The notes under the pieces were generated by a model that was given only the letters and a program-made list of their open reading frames with translations, made no database searches and was not told the DNA's origin. From Microcaldota archaeon (GTDB lineage: Archaea; Micrarchaeota; Micrarchaeia; Anstonellales; Bilamarchaeaceae), in assembly GCA_023129075.1 (NCBI GenBank), contig JAGMCT010000020.1, positions 1 through 46,400 on the forward strand: DNA of 46,400 bases, in the 5' to 3' direction. The first letter of the stretch is position 1; every line of letters begins with the position of its first letter. Positions 16,062 to 24,279 of the stretch are shown here, one piece after another. Both the position numbers and the translations under genes were made by a program.

Positions 16062-17258
16062 TCATCCTTTTAGTCTTTCTAGTTTTCTTGAACTCTGATT
16101 TTGAATGATTTTGGGGGTCTTTGGTTTTGGAAAGGACTTCCTATCATCATGAACATATCTACTATTTTTTATATTCTGGACAATAAAACCAGCCTGTTCT
16201 TTTTTATAATCCATCAGAATAAGAAGGTATTTAAGCGCCTTGTACCAACTCTTTCCTGCGCCCCCCAACCGATATGCAGCGAACTTTAATTCCTCTATTT
16301 TTAAGATGTTTTCCAAGAGAAGAAGTCTGAGATTTCCATCCTTGTCTTCACCGCACCCGTTGAGAACTATTCTGTTTTCCTTTATGTATTTTTTTAACCG
16401 CTCTAAGACCTGCTTAGAAGTAAAGCCTTTTTGTTTCTTTCTTTCCTTTATTCTTGCCAATATTTCATCCCTTTGCTCCTTTGGAAAACCATTCTCCTCA
16501 AGAACAGCATCTACAAAAAGATACCAACCGTTAAAGTGGTTTGTTATTACAACAAACCAGGGATTTTTGCGTGCATTCTTGGAGTTCAGCGCCTTAAAAT
16601 CTTCATCAGTGGCTGAATCCGAGATAATCGGTCCAAAAAGTGCAAGAGCTTCCCTCTTTGCCTCTTCTGGAGAATACAACATTTCATTGGAGGTGCGGGA
16701 AATTATCTCAAGTATTTTCTGGATCTTTGAGTGCGCGTCTTTTTCAGATACTCTTTTTGAAAGGATGAACATCTTTTGAAGTGCTCCATACCAATCATCC
16801 CTGTATGTTCCAAAATACTTGCAGGCATCAGAATACCAGGGGTAATTTCTTCTGGCGTGGGATTGTGAAAGCTGCACAAGGTCCTTTTCACTATTGAGAT
16901 CCAGAACATCCAAAACCCCTATGAAACTAAGGAGAGTTCTTCCCCTGCTCAGAACAGGGTCACTACCTCTAAGACTTATGAGTGATAATTCAAGGGCTCT
17001 TTTTGAGATGCTACGGGCCTGTTGTTTATCTTTTCCTGAAATTTCAAGAAGTTTTGGAAGGGATGTATACCATTCCTTTGAATTTCCTCCAAAAACCCCG
17101 CACGAATCCTTAAAAAGAGGAAATTCCTTGACCGCAATAGGAAATCCCAATTTTTTTATATCAGTATCGTTGGTTAGGTCCAGGGTAGAAATATATTCCT
17201 TGAAAGCAGTTATTGCCCTTTTTATTTTTTTAGGGGATTCCCAGTGTTGTGGGTCCAT
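16062..17258 (-). CDS. Unknown protein with four repeats around an FG...W(Y) core
   Basis: The 398-aa soluble protein contains four imperfect modules of about 85-95 residues. Each ends in an aromatic core: 'CGVFGGNSKEWYTSLPKLL', 'CKYFGTYRDDWYGALQKMF', 'TNHFNGWYLFVDAVLEENG' and 'YRLGGAGKSWYKALKYLL'. Each is followed by a charged helix with Gln and Lys. The pattern is similar to small DNA-binding repeats found next to homing nucleases (a run ending in F-G-S-W-x-x-A), but no nuclease motif is present. I do not recognise the family as a whole. The protein is basic at the C terminus. A role in nucleic-acid binding is a guess. It has its own TATA box (TTTTATAAATT) about 30 bases upstream. Confidence 0.68.
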   Translation of the reverse strand: MDPQHWESPKKIKRAITAFKEYISTLDLTNDTDIKKLGFPIAVKEFPLFKDSCGVFGGNSKEWYTSLPKLLEISGKDKQQARSISKRALELSLISLRGSDPVLSRGRTLLSFIGVLDVLDLNSEKDLVQLSQSHARRNYPWYSDACKYFGTYRDDWYGALQKMFILSKRVSEKDAHSKIQKILEIISRTSNEMLYSPEEAKREALALFGPIISDSATDEDFKALNSKNARKNPWFVVITNHFNGWYLFVDAVLEENGFPKEQRDEILARIKERKKQKGFTSKQVLERLKKYIKENRIVLNGCGEDKDGNLRLLLLENILKIEELKFAAYRLGGAGKSWYKALKYLLILMDYKKEQAGFIVQNIKNSRYVHDDRKSFPKPKTPKIIQNQSSRKLERLKG

Positions 17259-17301
17259 AAGTGTTTATTTGAGTAAACGAATTTATAAAACTTTGTCCCT
17301 A

Positions 17302-18711
17302 TCAGACCGTTTCGCTTCCTTTTTTACTCCTCAAACCAAAATCAGCTCCCTGTGCAACCCACCAGTTATCATATCTTTCTGTTATCTGCTCTTCTATTGT
17401 CTTGGATTCCTTTATTGCTTTCTTTATGTGGGACTGTTCAATAAGCCCTTCATCCAGTGCAAGGTCTCCGGCCAGCTTTAGTATCCCGCTTAATTTTCTT
17501 AAGCGGAGGGTTATGCCGCTCTTTTCATCAAGCTTTCTTGCAATCCTCTTTCCTTCTTCTATTAACTCTTTTACTGCGCCATAAGAAGCATTGGGAATTC
17601 TGCCGTCCATAAGGATTTCCTGTGCAGCAAATTGGGCCATCTTTTTTCTGTTTTCAGGAGTATCTTCCATATGTGTGTTCACAAGGATTTCATAGCCGTT
17701 TCCCCTTATTCTTGAACGCAGGGCAGGATTTAGAAGAGGAAGGTCGTTCATATTCATGGCGCCGACAAGTATGAAATCACACGGAACCTTGTCTACTTTT
17801 ATTATCGCTCCTGCACTTGTTGGATTTCTTCCGGTAATCGGAAATCTTCTTTCCTGCATTGATGTAAGGATGTATTTTTGCAGGGTGCCGAGGGTCGCCA
17901 GTTCATCTATGTAAAGGACCCCTTCATGAGCTTCATGGATGGCGCCTGCAACAACCCTTAGATAAGCAGGGGTTCCTATTTCAGGATGGTCTCCATAAGG
18001 GTCGTGCTTTACATCTCCCAAAAGCTCGGTTTCGCTTGCAGCAACAACCTCAACAAAGGTTTTTCTTTTTAAGGGAACAAGAATCTTTCTTCTCATGTTC
18101 TTTTCGTCCTTTTTCATCTTTACCATATCTTCTTTTGTAATAATCAAAAGTCTGCCATCTTCGGTTTTCTCATAAACAACCAGTTCCTCCTTTCCATTGT
18201 GGCCTATTCTTGTTGTGTGAACTCTTGTTTCCTCCTTCTGCTCCCTTATTATCAGGTCTTCAAAAGGATTATCATATTTCAGGTATTTATCAGCACCGCA
18301 GGAAGGACAGATGCGCTGTAATGAAGGGCTGAACGAACCGCATCGCTTGCATCTAAAACCCAATTTTTCAGCAACAAATACTGGGGCTCCTCTTGGGTCT
18401 ATTTCTTTTCCATATTCCTTTCTTGTTTTCTGTGAAAGCAGAATTTCTTTGCCGGCTCTTACTGAAAGCAAAGGCTTCTCAGATCTTTCGGAATTATGCA
18501 GAACAGAAATCTCAAATTTTGGATTTGGAAGAAGAGAGGATATTGCTTTTGCGATAAGGGATTTTCCTGTGCCGGGGGGACCTACCAACAAAAGATGGCG
18601 GTGCTGTTGGGCAACCAGCCCTGCTATTCTTACGGCCCTTTCCTGGCCGATTATTCTTTCAAGAGGGTTTTCAGGAATAAGAACCTCTCCTGTGTGCTCA
18701 AAATCTCCCAT
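17302..18711 (-). CDS. LonB-like AAA+ ATPase with zinc ribbon, lacking the Lon protease domain
   Basis: The 469-aa protein follows archaeal LonB closely in its ATPase part. Walker A is GPPGTGKS (residues 44-51) and Walker B is 'GVLYIDELATL'. The block 'ERRFPITGRNPTSAGAIIKV' and the arginine finger region 'PALRSRIRGNGYEILV' are typical of LonB. LonB normally carries two membrane helices in the insertion between Walker A and B, and a C-terminal Ser-Lys protease. Here the insertion has a four-cysteine zinc ribbon (Cys121, 124, 135, 138: 'CKRCGS' and 'CPSCGA') and no membrane segment. The protein ends after the AAA lid with 'YDNWWVAQGADFGL'. It is therefore probably an unfolding or remodelling ATPase, not a protease. 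No separate protease gene is adjacent. Confidence 0.85.
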   Translation of the reverse strand: MGDFEHTGEVLIPENPLERIIGQERAVRIAGLVAQQHRHLLLVGPPGTGKSLIAKAISSLLPNPKFEISVLHNSERSEKPLLSVRAGKEILLSQKTRKEYGKEIDPRGAPVFVAEKLGFRCKRCGSFSPSLQRICPSCGADKYLKYDNPFEDLIIREQKEETRVHTTRIGHNGKEELVVYEKTEDGRLLIITKEDMVKMKKDEKNMRRKILVPLKRKTFVEVVAASETELLGDVKHDPYGDHPEIGTPAYLRVVAGAIHEAHEGVLYIDELATLGTLQKYILTSMQERRFPITGRNPTSAGAIIKVDKVPCDFILVGAMNMNDLPLLNPALRSRIRGNGYEILVNTHMEDTPENRKKMAQFAAQEILMDGRIPNASYGAVKELIEEGKRIARKLDEKSGITLRLRKLSGILKLAGDLALDEGLIEQSHIKKAIKESKTIEEQITERYDNWWVAQGADFGLRSKKGSETV

Positions 18712-18799
18712 GAAATTTCTTAGGTCCTTTCAATTTAAAATCCTTTGTTTAGTTCTCATACCTCGCTCATAAATCGTCGGTTCTGTGAAAATGGATAAA

Positions 18800-18810
18800 G
18801 ATATAAAAAG
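18800..18810 (+). promoter_or_regulatory. TATA box of the HAD phosphatase gene
   Basis: GATATAAAAAG lies 21 bases before the ATG at 18831 with no ribosome binding site, which suggests a nearly leaderless message. Confidence 0.55.
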
Positions 18811-18830
18811 AATGCTGTAGAAAAATTTGC

Positions 18831-19472
18831 ATGGAGAATTCTAATGAGATTGGACTATTAATTTTCGATTTAGATGGGACCCTCTTTAAGTCTGATAAGT
18901 CCAATATAGAAGCTGTAAAGAAGGCAGTTTCCCAGCTGAATGCAGAAATTCCCGTAGATGAAGAAAAAATAAGAATGCATTTGGGGGAAGTATCCGATAG
19001 ATTTTATAAAAATCTCCTTCCAAAAGATAAAATTTTCTTATGGCATGAACTCAGGCTAAAGACAAGAGAGCAGTATCCGAAGTATATCTCAGAATTTGGA
19101 GAACTCTTTCCTGATGTAATAGAAACTTTGAAAACCCTTAAGAAGAGGGGATATAAACTGGCACTTTGCAGCAATTGTGGAATCCTGTATCTTGACTCTG
19201 TAATATCTAATTTTGATATGAGAAATTATTTTGATTATAAAGAATGTGTTGGGGAGAACAATCTAACCAAAAGTGAGATTATAGAAAAAATCAAGAATAA
19301 GTTTCCAGGTTTAAAACCTGCAATTATCGGGGATAGGATACATGATATAGAAGCTGCAAGAAAAACTAATGCTCTATCCATAGGAGCATTGTATGGTTAT
19401 GGCAGAGACGAGCCCAAGGAAGCAGATATTCAAATAAACAGGTTTTCAGAATTACTGGACATTTTTTTATAG
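18831..19472 (+). CDS. HAD-superfamily phosphatase (phosphoglycolate-phosphatase-like)
   Basis: The 213-aa protein has all HAD motifs. Motif I is 'FDLDGTLF' (residues 12-19, nucleophile Asp). Motif II is 'LALCSNCG' near residue 115. A conserved Lys lies in 'NLTKSEIIEKIKNKF', and motif IV is 'IGDRIHDIEAARK'. The helical cap sits between motifs I and II (type C1), as in phosphoglycolate phosphatase and related enzymes. The substrate cannot be predicted. The gene is divergent from the LonB-like gene, so the two may share a control region. Confidence 0.88.
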   Translation: MENSNEIGLLIFDLDGTLFKSDKSNIEAVKKAVSQLNAEIPVDEEKIRMHLGEVSDRFYKNLLPKDKIFLWHELRLKTREQYPKYISEFGELFPDVIETLKTLKKRGYKLALCSNCGILYLDSVISNFDMRNYFDYKECVGENNLTKSEIIEKIKNKFPGLKPAIIGDRIHDIEAARKTNALSIGALYGYGRDEPKEADIQINRFSELLDIFL

Positions 19473-19529
19473 GTGTGTTAAAACATGGTTTTTTAAATAT
19501 TTCCATCAATAATTATAATTAGTGATAAT

Positions 19530-20435
19530 ATGGTGGAAACTGTACAAAAACAAAAACAGGAGAGAATAAGAGGCCCTGCGATAGAGGTTTTCAAAACATA
19601 CAAAGAAGGTGTTTCATTTCCTGATGCACTTAAGCTTGCAGAAGAAGCAAAAGGGGTTTTAGTTTCAAACGAAAGGCATGATGAAGTATTGGTTAAACGC
19701 GATGCATGGAGACACATACAAAAAGGTTATCCCTGCTGGACCGGAACCATGGCTGCTTATGAAGAACCAAATAAGAAACTTGGAAAAGAGATAGTTTATA
19801 CTGACCCAAAAACAAAACAGAGATATATCTTCCCGACTGGTGATGCAGAGGGCTCAAGGAATGTCGTCCTTGTTGCAGAGCATCCTGATTATACATTGGT
19901 AGAAGATGGAGAAAACCTTATAGTCCGTGCATCCTTAGTTGACATATTGGAGGATTTTCCTGTTTCAGATGGCCAGTATAGAACAGATGAGAAGCATGGT
20001 ATTCCAATAGGCAGGCAGGTGGATGCAGAACGTGAAGATGCACTTTGTCTTTGGAAAGAAGCACGTTATCTTTGGAGAATTGATAAAAGAGTGGGTCCTG
20101 CTGTCCGCAGCTGCGACGTCCTCAGTAACGTCTATAGAACGCACGGTTTCGTCCTCAACGACAGTCCGTCCCGTGAGTTTGGAGTGATGGTGGAAACCAA
20201 TAAAAAAAATGAACGAACAGTCACAGCAGATAACATAAGTGAAAAAGAACTTCTGAATTTATGCGGAGAATTCGTAAAGGGTGCAACGAAAATTACGGAA
20301 GCTGAGTTCATAAATAAACTAGAGAGAGGTATTACAAAATTAGAAGAACAGCTGCCTAATACAGAACCAGAGAAACAAAAAGAATTGAAAGAAATGATAA
20401 AAACACTGAGAGATTATATTGAAGCAACGAGCTAA
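19530..20435 (+). CDS. Unknown 301-aa soluble protein
   Basis: No family is recognised. The protein has a mixed alpha/beta N-terminal part with aromatic and charged clusters ('RDAWRHIQKGYPCWTGTMAA', 'IFPTGDAEGSRNVVLVAEHP'). A conserved-looking middle follows ('DALCLWKEARYLWRIDKRVG'), then a C-terminal helical stretch ('LEEQLPNTEPEKQKELKEMI') likely to form a coiled coil. There is no signal peptide or membrane helix. The start has a GTGAT site three bases upstream, and a TATA-like TTTTTTAAATAT lies further up. Codons in about 20100-20185 end in C or G far more often than the rest of the gene. Confidence 0.7.
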   Translation: MVETVQKQKQERIRGPAIEVFKTYKEGVSFPDALKLAEEAKGVLVSNERHDEVLVKRDAWRHIQKGYPCWTGTMAAYEEPNKKLGKEIVYTDPKTKQRYIFPTGDAEGSRNVVLVAEHPDYTLVEDGENLIVRASLVDILEDFPVSDGQYRTDEKHGIPIGRQVDAEREDALCLWKEARYLWRIDKRVGPAVRSCDVLSNVYRTHGFVLNDSPSREFGVMVETNKKNERTVTADNISEKELLNLCGEFVKGATKITEAEFINKLERGITKLEEQLPNTEPEKQKELKEMIKTLRDYIEATS

Positions 20436-20479
20436 TTCTTTATTATTTATTGTTTTTGGGACGCCACAAACACCTCAAT

Positions 20480-20758
20480 TTATTCCAGCCAATTATACCC
20501 TTTCTCACGATGCACTATTGAAGTAATCTTAACTTCCTTTTCAGTTACTACATAAACAAGCCTGTAATTTCCAACTCGCAATCTGTAAAACTCCGGATTA
20601 AATGAACCTTTAATTTTTTTTATATCCGCCCTGCTTCTCTTTTGAAATGGATTCTTTTTTAGTTCATGAAAACTATTTTTTATTCTTTTTTGCATTATCT
20701 CATCAAGGGAGTAAAACTCCTTTCTTGCCTTCTCTGAAATTAGGATTTTCCAACTCAT
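20480..20758 (-). CDS. RelE/ParE-family toxin
   Basis: The 92-aa protein has the RelE fold pattern. It has an N-terminal helix pair ('ISEKARKEFYSLDEIMQKRI'), the 'IKKIKGSFNPEFYRLRVGNY' strand region and the C-terminal 'SIVHREKGYNW'. Lys/Arg residues and the terminal tyrosine are in positions used by ribosome-dependent mRNA nucleases. The start overlaps the antitoxin stop (ATGA). RelE toxins cut mRNA in the ribosomal A site during stress. ParE-type gyrase poisoning is an alternative that sequence alone does not exclude; the 'FYRLRVGNYRLVY' block favours RelE. Confidence 0.87.
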   Translation of the reverse strand: MSWKILISEKARKEFYSLDEIMQKRIKNSFHELKKNPFQKRSRADIKKIKGSFNPEFYRLRVGNYRLVYVVTEKEVKITSIVHREKGYNWLE

Positions 20759-20937
20759 AAATCCTCAGCCCTGTAAAACTTCTGATGACTGAGCACCCAT
20801 TTCTGCTCTTCAAGAAAACCGTGCATTTTTGCAACCTCTATAAGAGCTTTAATTATTTCATCATAGGTTTCCCCTTTCCTACCGAGCATTTTCAAATGCT
20901 CTCTAGTTGTTTCATTTATTGAAATTGTAGTTGACAT
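20755..20937 (-). CDS. Antitoxin with an N-terminal ribbon-helix-helix-like segment
   Basis: This 60-aa protein directly precedes the toxin gene and overlaps it by four bases, the usual order for type II pairs. Residues 1-40 ('MSTTISINETTREHLKMLGR' onward) form a strand followed by two helices, as in small archaeal RHH/VapB-like antitoxins. The C-terminal 'WVLSHQKFYRAEDL' would wrap the toxin. A perfect inverted repeat just upstream suggests autoregulation by the complex. Confidence 0.82.
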   Translation of the reverse strand: MSTTISINETTREHLKMLGRKGETYDEIIKALIEVAKMHGFLEEQKWVLSHQKFYRAEDL

Positions 20938-20962
20938 ATAATCACATATAATTGTTATATGT
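20934..20962 (-). promoter_or_regulatory. Operator of the toxin-antitoxin operon
   Basis: ACATATAA occurs at 20934-20941 and 20944-20951. The second copy forms a perfect inverted repeat with TTATATGT at 20955-20962 across TTG. The first copy covers the antitoxin start codon. A TATA-like box (CATTTAAAAATATAAC on the minus strand, 20964-20979) lies directly next to it, so a bound repressor would block transcription. Confidence 0.65.
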
Positions 20963-21007
20963 AGTTATATTTTTAAATGTTTTGAACACTTTGAAGATGA
21001 TTCTTTT

Positions 21008-21646
21008 CTACTTTTTCATTGCAAGAATCTTATCTGCAAGGATGTCAAGGGGCTGTGCACCCACTACATCTATGATCTCATTTATTACTGTTTTTGGAAC
21101 ACCGCGAACATTGTATTTCTGGGAAAGAGCAGGAAATTCATTTGCCTGGATAACATCAGATTTTATATTGGAATTAAGAATGGCAAAATCATGGGCTGCC
21201 TTTGCAGAACCAGAACAGTGGGGGCAGGTTGGGGTTACAAATACCTTTATATGCACAGGGAAATTTATCTGCTTTATTTTTTCTATTACTTCCTGGGGAA
21301 TATCCGGCGCTCCTTTTGAAACATCTATGATGTCTTCTATAAAGGTTATGAATTCGTGGCCTCCTGGAATTCCGTAGAAAACGATGTGCGCTTTCTTTTC
21401 TCCTTCTATGAAAATAGCAGGGGCCATTTCTATGGAATAATCCCTGGATTTGGGGTCTTTGAAGGAATAGAATTCTGCTGAAATCTTAGGGTTTATGGAG
21501 GAGAGTTCTTCAAGAAGGATTCTAAGCTCTTTGCAGGGCGGGCATTCGCTCTCATCTCCAAAGAGTATAAGCTTGACTGGTTTGTTCAGTTCTTTCTCAA
21601 ACCTTGTCTTTAACTGGTCTAAAATATCTGGTTGTATTACGGCCAT
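21008..21646 (-). CDS. Protein disulfide oxidoreductase with two thioredoxin folds
   Basis: The 212-aa protein has two thioredoxin-like units. The N-terminal site is CPPC ('DESECPPCKELRILLEEL', about residues 32-48). The C-terminal site is CPHC ('VFVTPTCPHCSGSAKAAHDF', about 135-155). The cis-Pro of the second unit lies in 'VRGVPKTVIN'. This is the layout of archaeal PDO enzymes (glutaredoxin-like family), which make, break and rearrange disulfides. There is no signal peptide, so it probably acts in the cytosol. A GGGGTGG site stands before the ATG, 18 bases after the stop of the membrane-protein gene. It shares an operon with a cysteine-rich secreted protein. Confidence 0.93.
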   Translation of the reverse strand: MAVIQPDILDQLKTRFEKELNKPVKLILFGDESECPPCKELRILLEELSSINPKISAEFYSFKDPKSRDYSIEMAPAIFIEGEKKAHIVFYGIPGGHEFITFIEDIIDVSKGAPDIPQEVIEKIKQINFPVHIKVFVTPTCPHCSGSAKAAHDFAILNSNIKSDVIQANEFPALSQKYNVRGVPKTVINEIIDVVGAQPLDILADKILAMKK

Positions 21647-21664
21647 ACTTCCACCCCTTCAAAT

Positions 21665-22552
21665 CTATTTTTTTTCCTTGGGTTTGGTTACTTCTCTCCA
21701 GAAGAAAACGGGTATGGGGGCAAGCAGTGTGGAAACGGCAAAACTAACCAAAACAACAAGAAGCATAACGATTACAATAACAATAAAACCAATTATTGGA
21801 GCTATTGAAAAAACAGCAGAAAACATGGAAACTGGTGCGGTTACAAAAGAAACAAGCAGACTAAGAATCTGGCTTATGATATAAAAAACAAACCAGAAAG
21901 CAAGAGTTTCCCAGAACCTATTTCTAAGGAGTGTGATGGAGTTTTTGAATCCTTTTAGGGGATTTAGTTTATTGAAGGCTATCTCAAATTGTGTGTAGAA
22001 ATTAAGCGCTCCGAAAAGCCAAATAAGCAGAATTCCAAAACCAATTGAGATATAAAGGGAAAAGATTCCCAAAAATAGGAAAATAGAGGGGTCTGCTCCT
22101 GGCAGTAATCCTAAAATAAATGGAAAGAACATTATCAAAAAGATGAGTGAAACCACAGCCCCTGTAAAGATTGTATAAAGAATACCTAATTCCCTGTTCT
22201 TTGAATCTAAATAAGGGATTTTCTTCTTTTTCAGGATGAATTGAAGGGCAGAAAAATTTACTCCCTGAGAAGCGCCTAAGATGAAAATTCCTACCAAGAG
22301 AGAAAGCAAACCAAGAAGGGAAAAAATAATTGTGCTTACCCAGAAGTCAAGGACTGGAAGAAGGGAAGAAACTAAAAGAGAAATTCCGAATATTGCCGCT
22401 CCCAAAAGCAATATACCAACAAAAGCAATCAGAAAGGAAATAATAAAATACTTGAAAAGGTCCCAAAAATGAGATTTGTGAAAATTAATTGTTTCTTTTA
22501 TTACACTGATGCTTAAATCAAGACCTTTTGATAAATTCTTTACAACTGCCAT
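21665..22552 (-). CDS. Multi-pass membrane protein of unknown function
   Basis: The 295-aa protein has about six hydrophobic segments (for example 'LFKYFIISFLIAFVGILLLG' and 'IIGFIVIVIVMLLVVLVSFA'). It begins at the ATG 'MAVVKNLSKGLDLSISVIKE'. The arrangement, with a short amphipathic N terminus and the 'GFKNSITLLRNRFWETLAFW' loop, is seen in archaeal and bacterial DUF-type membrane proteins without a known role. The frame is open to 22693 inside the upstream gene, but that extension overlaps its coding end and is unlikely. It lies between the metalloprotease and PDO genes, all on one strand with short gaps. Confidence 0.75.
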   Translation of the reverse strand: MAVVKNLSKGLDLSISVIKETINFHKSHFWDLFKYFIISFLIAFVGILLLGAAIFGISLLVSSLLPVLDFWVSTIIFSLLGLLSLLVGIFILGASQGVNFSALQFILKKKKIPYLDSKNRELGILYTIFTGAVVSLIFLIMFFPFILGLLPGADPSIFLFLGIFSLYISIGFGILLIWLFGALNFYTQFEIAFNKLNPLKGFKNSITLLRNRFWETLAFWFVFYIISQILSLLVSFVTAPVSMFSAVFSIAPIIGFIVIVIVMLLVVLVSFAVSTLLAPIPVFFWREVTKPKEKK

Positions 22553-22583
22553 AAAGAAAACTAAATAAGAATCATTAAAAGGA

Positions 22584-24215
22584 TTACTGTTTTTCGTAGC
22601 TGGTGTCCATCTCAAATTTCTGCCAGAGCTCTTCCATCTGCTCAGTGTATTCAATTTCAGCAATAGAATAAAGAAGGGCCTTTGCCTCCTCATGAGTCAT
22701 TCCTGATTCGGCATTAGCAAGCTCTTTATAAAACTGGACAATCTTCTCTTCTCCTATAAACTCCTCAAGTTCATAAAAGAAAATCTTACCTCTCTCATGG
22801 TCGTTTACATACCAAAAAATATCATCCTTGAAATCATCCCAAGAGTAGGGAAAATATCTCGTTCTCTGGAAGTAATCGTATGCATTCTTATCTTTATTGA
22901 ATTTGTACTTTGTGCAGTTCTTTCCTTCCCATCCTTCTGCAATCATAACACCTGTAACAACATCACATTGATAGGCCATTCCACAGAGGTCTTTTGGGTC
23001 CTTATCAGATTCGTACCAATTTCTTGGGAACTTATCCCACTGGCAGCCGTTCCTAAAAGCCTCGTACATATGAATCCCCTCAGGGGGATAAGCGCCTTTG
23101 CTTTCTGCAATCTTTCTTGGAGGGTAGTCTACAATTCCTTCCATGAATGGAATAGAAGGGTCGTGAAGGCTTATGAGGTGGTGGCCGAATTCATGCTGTT
23201 CTCTCCAGCCTACCATCGGGTCATCTGCAAATCTGGAAAGAAGGCTTTGGTTGCACTCGTATTTACCGCCAACAGAATAACAGAAAGAAGTTGGAATATA
23301 GATGTGTGCGCGGATAAGAGAATTATCCTCAACATCATAGGTTTGGTATTCCATATAAACAGTAGAAAATGCACCAGAAACAGAAACAGTAAATCGGATT
23401 GGATAAACAGGCCCCTGTTTTGTCGGGGCTGATTCAGAAAAACCAGTATACTCCTGCAATTCATCCAAAGAGGACTCTATAATGCCTGCATAATTTGCTA
23501 TATTTTTCATGGAAAGAGGGCAGGGCTCCGGGCAGTCCAGGGTTAGTTTTTCGCTTCCTGCACAGTTTTCCCAATTGCAGTCCTCAGGGCAATTTAGGCA
23601 GGTTTCCTTCATGTCGCAGTAATCATCAGCACACTGGGGCTCCGAAAGGCAGATGTGTGTTCTTGAGCACCAGCCGGTAATACATTCTTCATTTATAACG
23701 CAGGGGTCTCCCTCATTCCAAAAACCTTCATGACATACTTTGTAATATAGGTTTTCCCCGGTTTTAGAAGGGTAATGAAGAAGACACTTTCCCCCTATAC
23801 ACTGCTCATCAAGGTCGCAGTATTCAAGGTCTCTTAATTTGAGCATGCATATTCCTGAGGTGCAGAATTTATCAGAAGGGCAGTCAGAAGTGGTATTGCA
23901 GTATAGGGTTTTGTCCTCATCAGAAGGAGGCTCCCAATCATCAATCGGAGCACAGCGGTAAACCTCCAAAATACAGTATTCCCATTCCCTGCAGTCAAGA
24001 TCACGGGAACAGATGGTTGCATTGGAAAGGTCCATTACACATACATGGTCCTGGCAGGAGACTGAAACATTGTTGCAGTCTGCCAGGGTGTCGCAATAGG
24101 TGCCTGTACTCACCTTATAACTGAACTGCTGGTCCCCATTCTCATCAGAATCGTTAATACAACCAGAAAACAGCAAAAATAGGGAAATTAATATAATGAA
24201 ATAGTAGGATTTCAT
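22584..24215 (-). CDS. Cysteine-rich secreted lipoprotein metalloprotease (metzincin-like)
   Basis: The 543-aa protein has a lipobox signal ('FLLFSGC', Cys19). A region of about 210 residues with roughly 28 cysteines in short repeats follows ('C.....C.....C....C', as in Dickkopf/EB-like modules). The rest is a protease-like domain. The zinc site is 'REQHEFGHHLISLHD': His341, Glu342, His345, and His351 in the place of the third metzincin ligand. The usual glycine of HExxHxxGxxH is Ile348. A possible Met-turn is 'LCGMAYQCD'. Glu359 in 'FMEGIVD' could serve instead as a gluzincin ligand. It is probably anchored outside the cell. The gene is followed by a membrane protein and a disulfide oxidoreductase. 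Confidence 0.8.
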   Translation of the reverse strand: MKSYYFIILISLFLLFSGCINDSDENGDQQFSYKVSTGTYCDTLADCNNVSVSCQDHVCVMDLSNATICSRDLDCREWEYCILEVYRCAPIDDWEPPSDEDKTLYCNTTSDCPSDKFCTSGICMLKLRDLEYCDLDEQCIGGKCLLHYPSKTGENLYYKVCHEGFWNEGDPCVINEECITGWCSRTHICLSEPQCADDYCDMKETCLNCPEDCNWENCAGSEKLTLDCPEPCPLSMKNIANYAGIIESSLDELQEYTGFSESAPTKQGPVYPIRFTVSVSGAFSTVYMEYQTYDVEDNSLIRAHIYIPTSFCYSVGGKYECNQSLLSRFADDPMVGWREQHEFGHHLISLHDPSIPFMEGIVDYPPRKIAESKGAYPPEGIHMYEAFRNGCQWDKFPRNWYESDKDPKDLCGMAYQCDVVTGVMIAEGWEGKNCTKYKFNKDKNAYDYFQRTRYFPYSWDDFKDDIFWYVNDHERGKIFFYELEEFIGEEKIVQFYKELANAESGMTHEEAKALLYSIAEIEYTEQMEELWQKFEMDTSYEKQ

Positions 24216-24236
24216 AGAAATAAGTGAGGTTCGGAA

Positions 24237-24248
24237 TGCTTTAAAAGG
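24237..24248 (+). promoter_or_regulatory. TATA box of the DUF4870-like gene
   Basis: GCTTTAAAAGGT lies about 32 bases before the ATG at 24280. A GGTGAT binding site stands six bases before the start. Confidence 0.55.
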
Positions 24249-24279
24249 TTGCGATTTGAAATATGCTTGGTGATATTAT

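Noticed and set aside
22553-22693. N-terminal extension of the membrane protein upstream of 22552
   Set aside because: The extension overlaps the end of the metalloprotease gene, has no membrane or known motif, and the ATG at 22552 gives a normal start.
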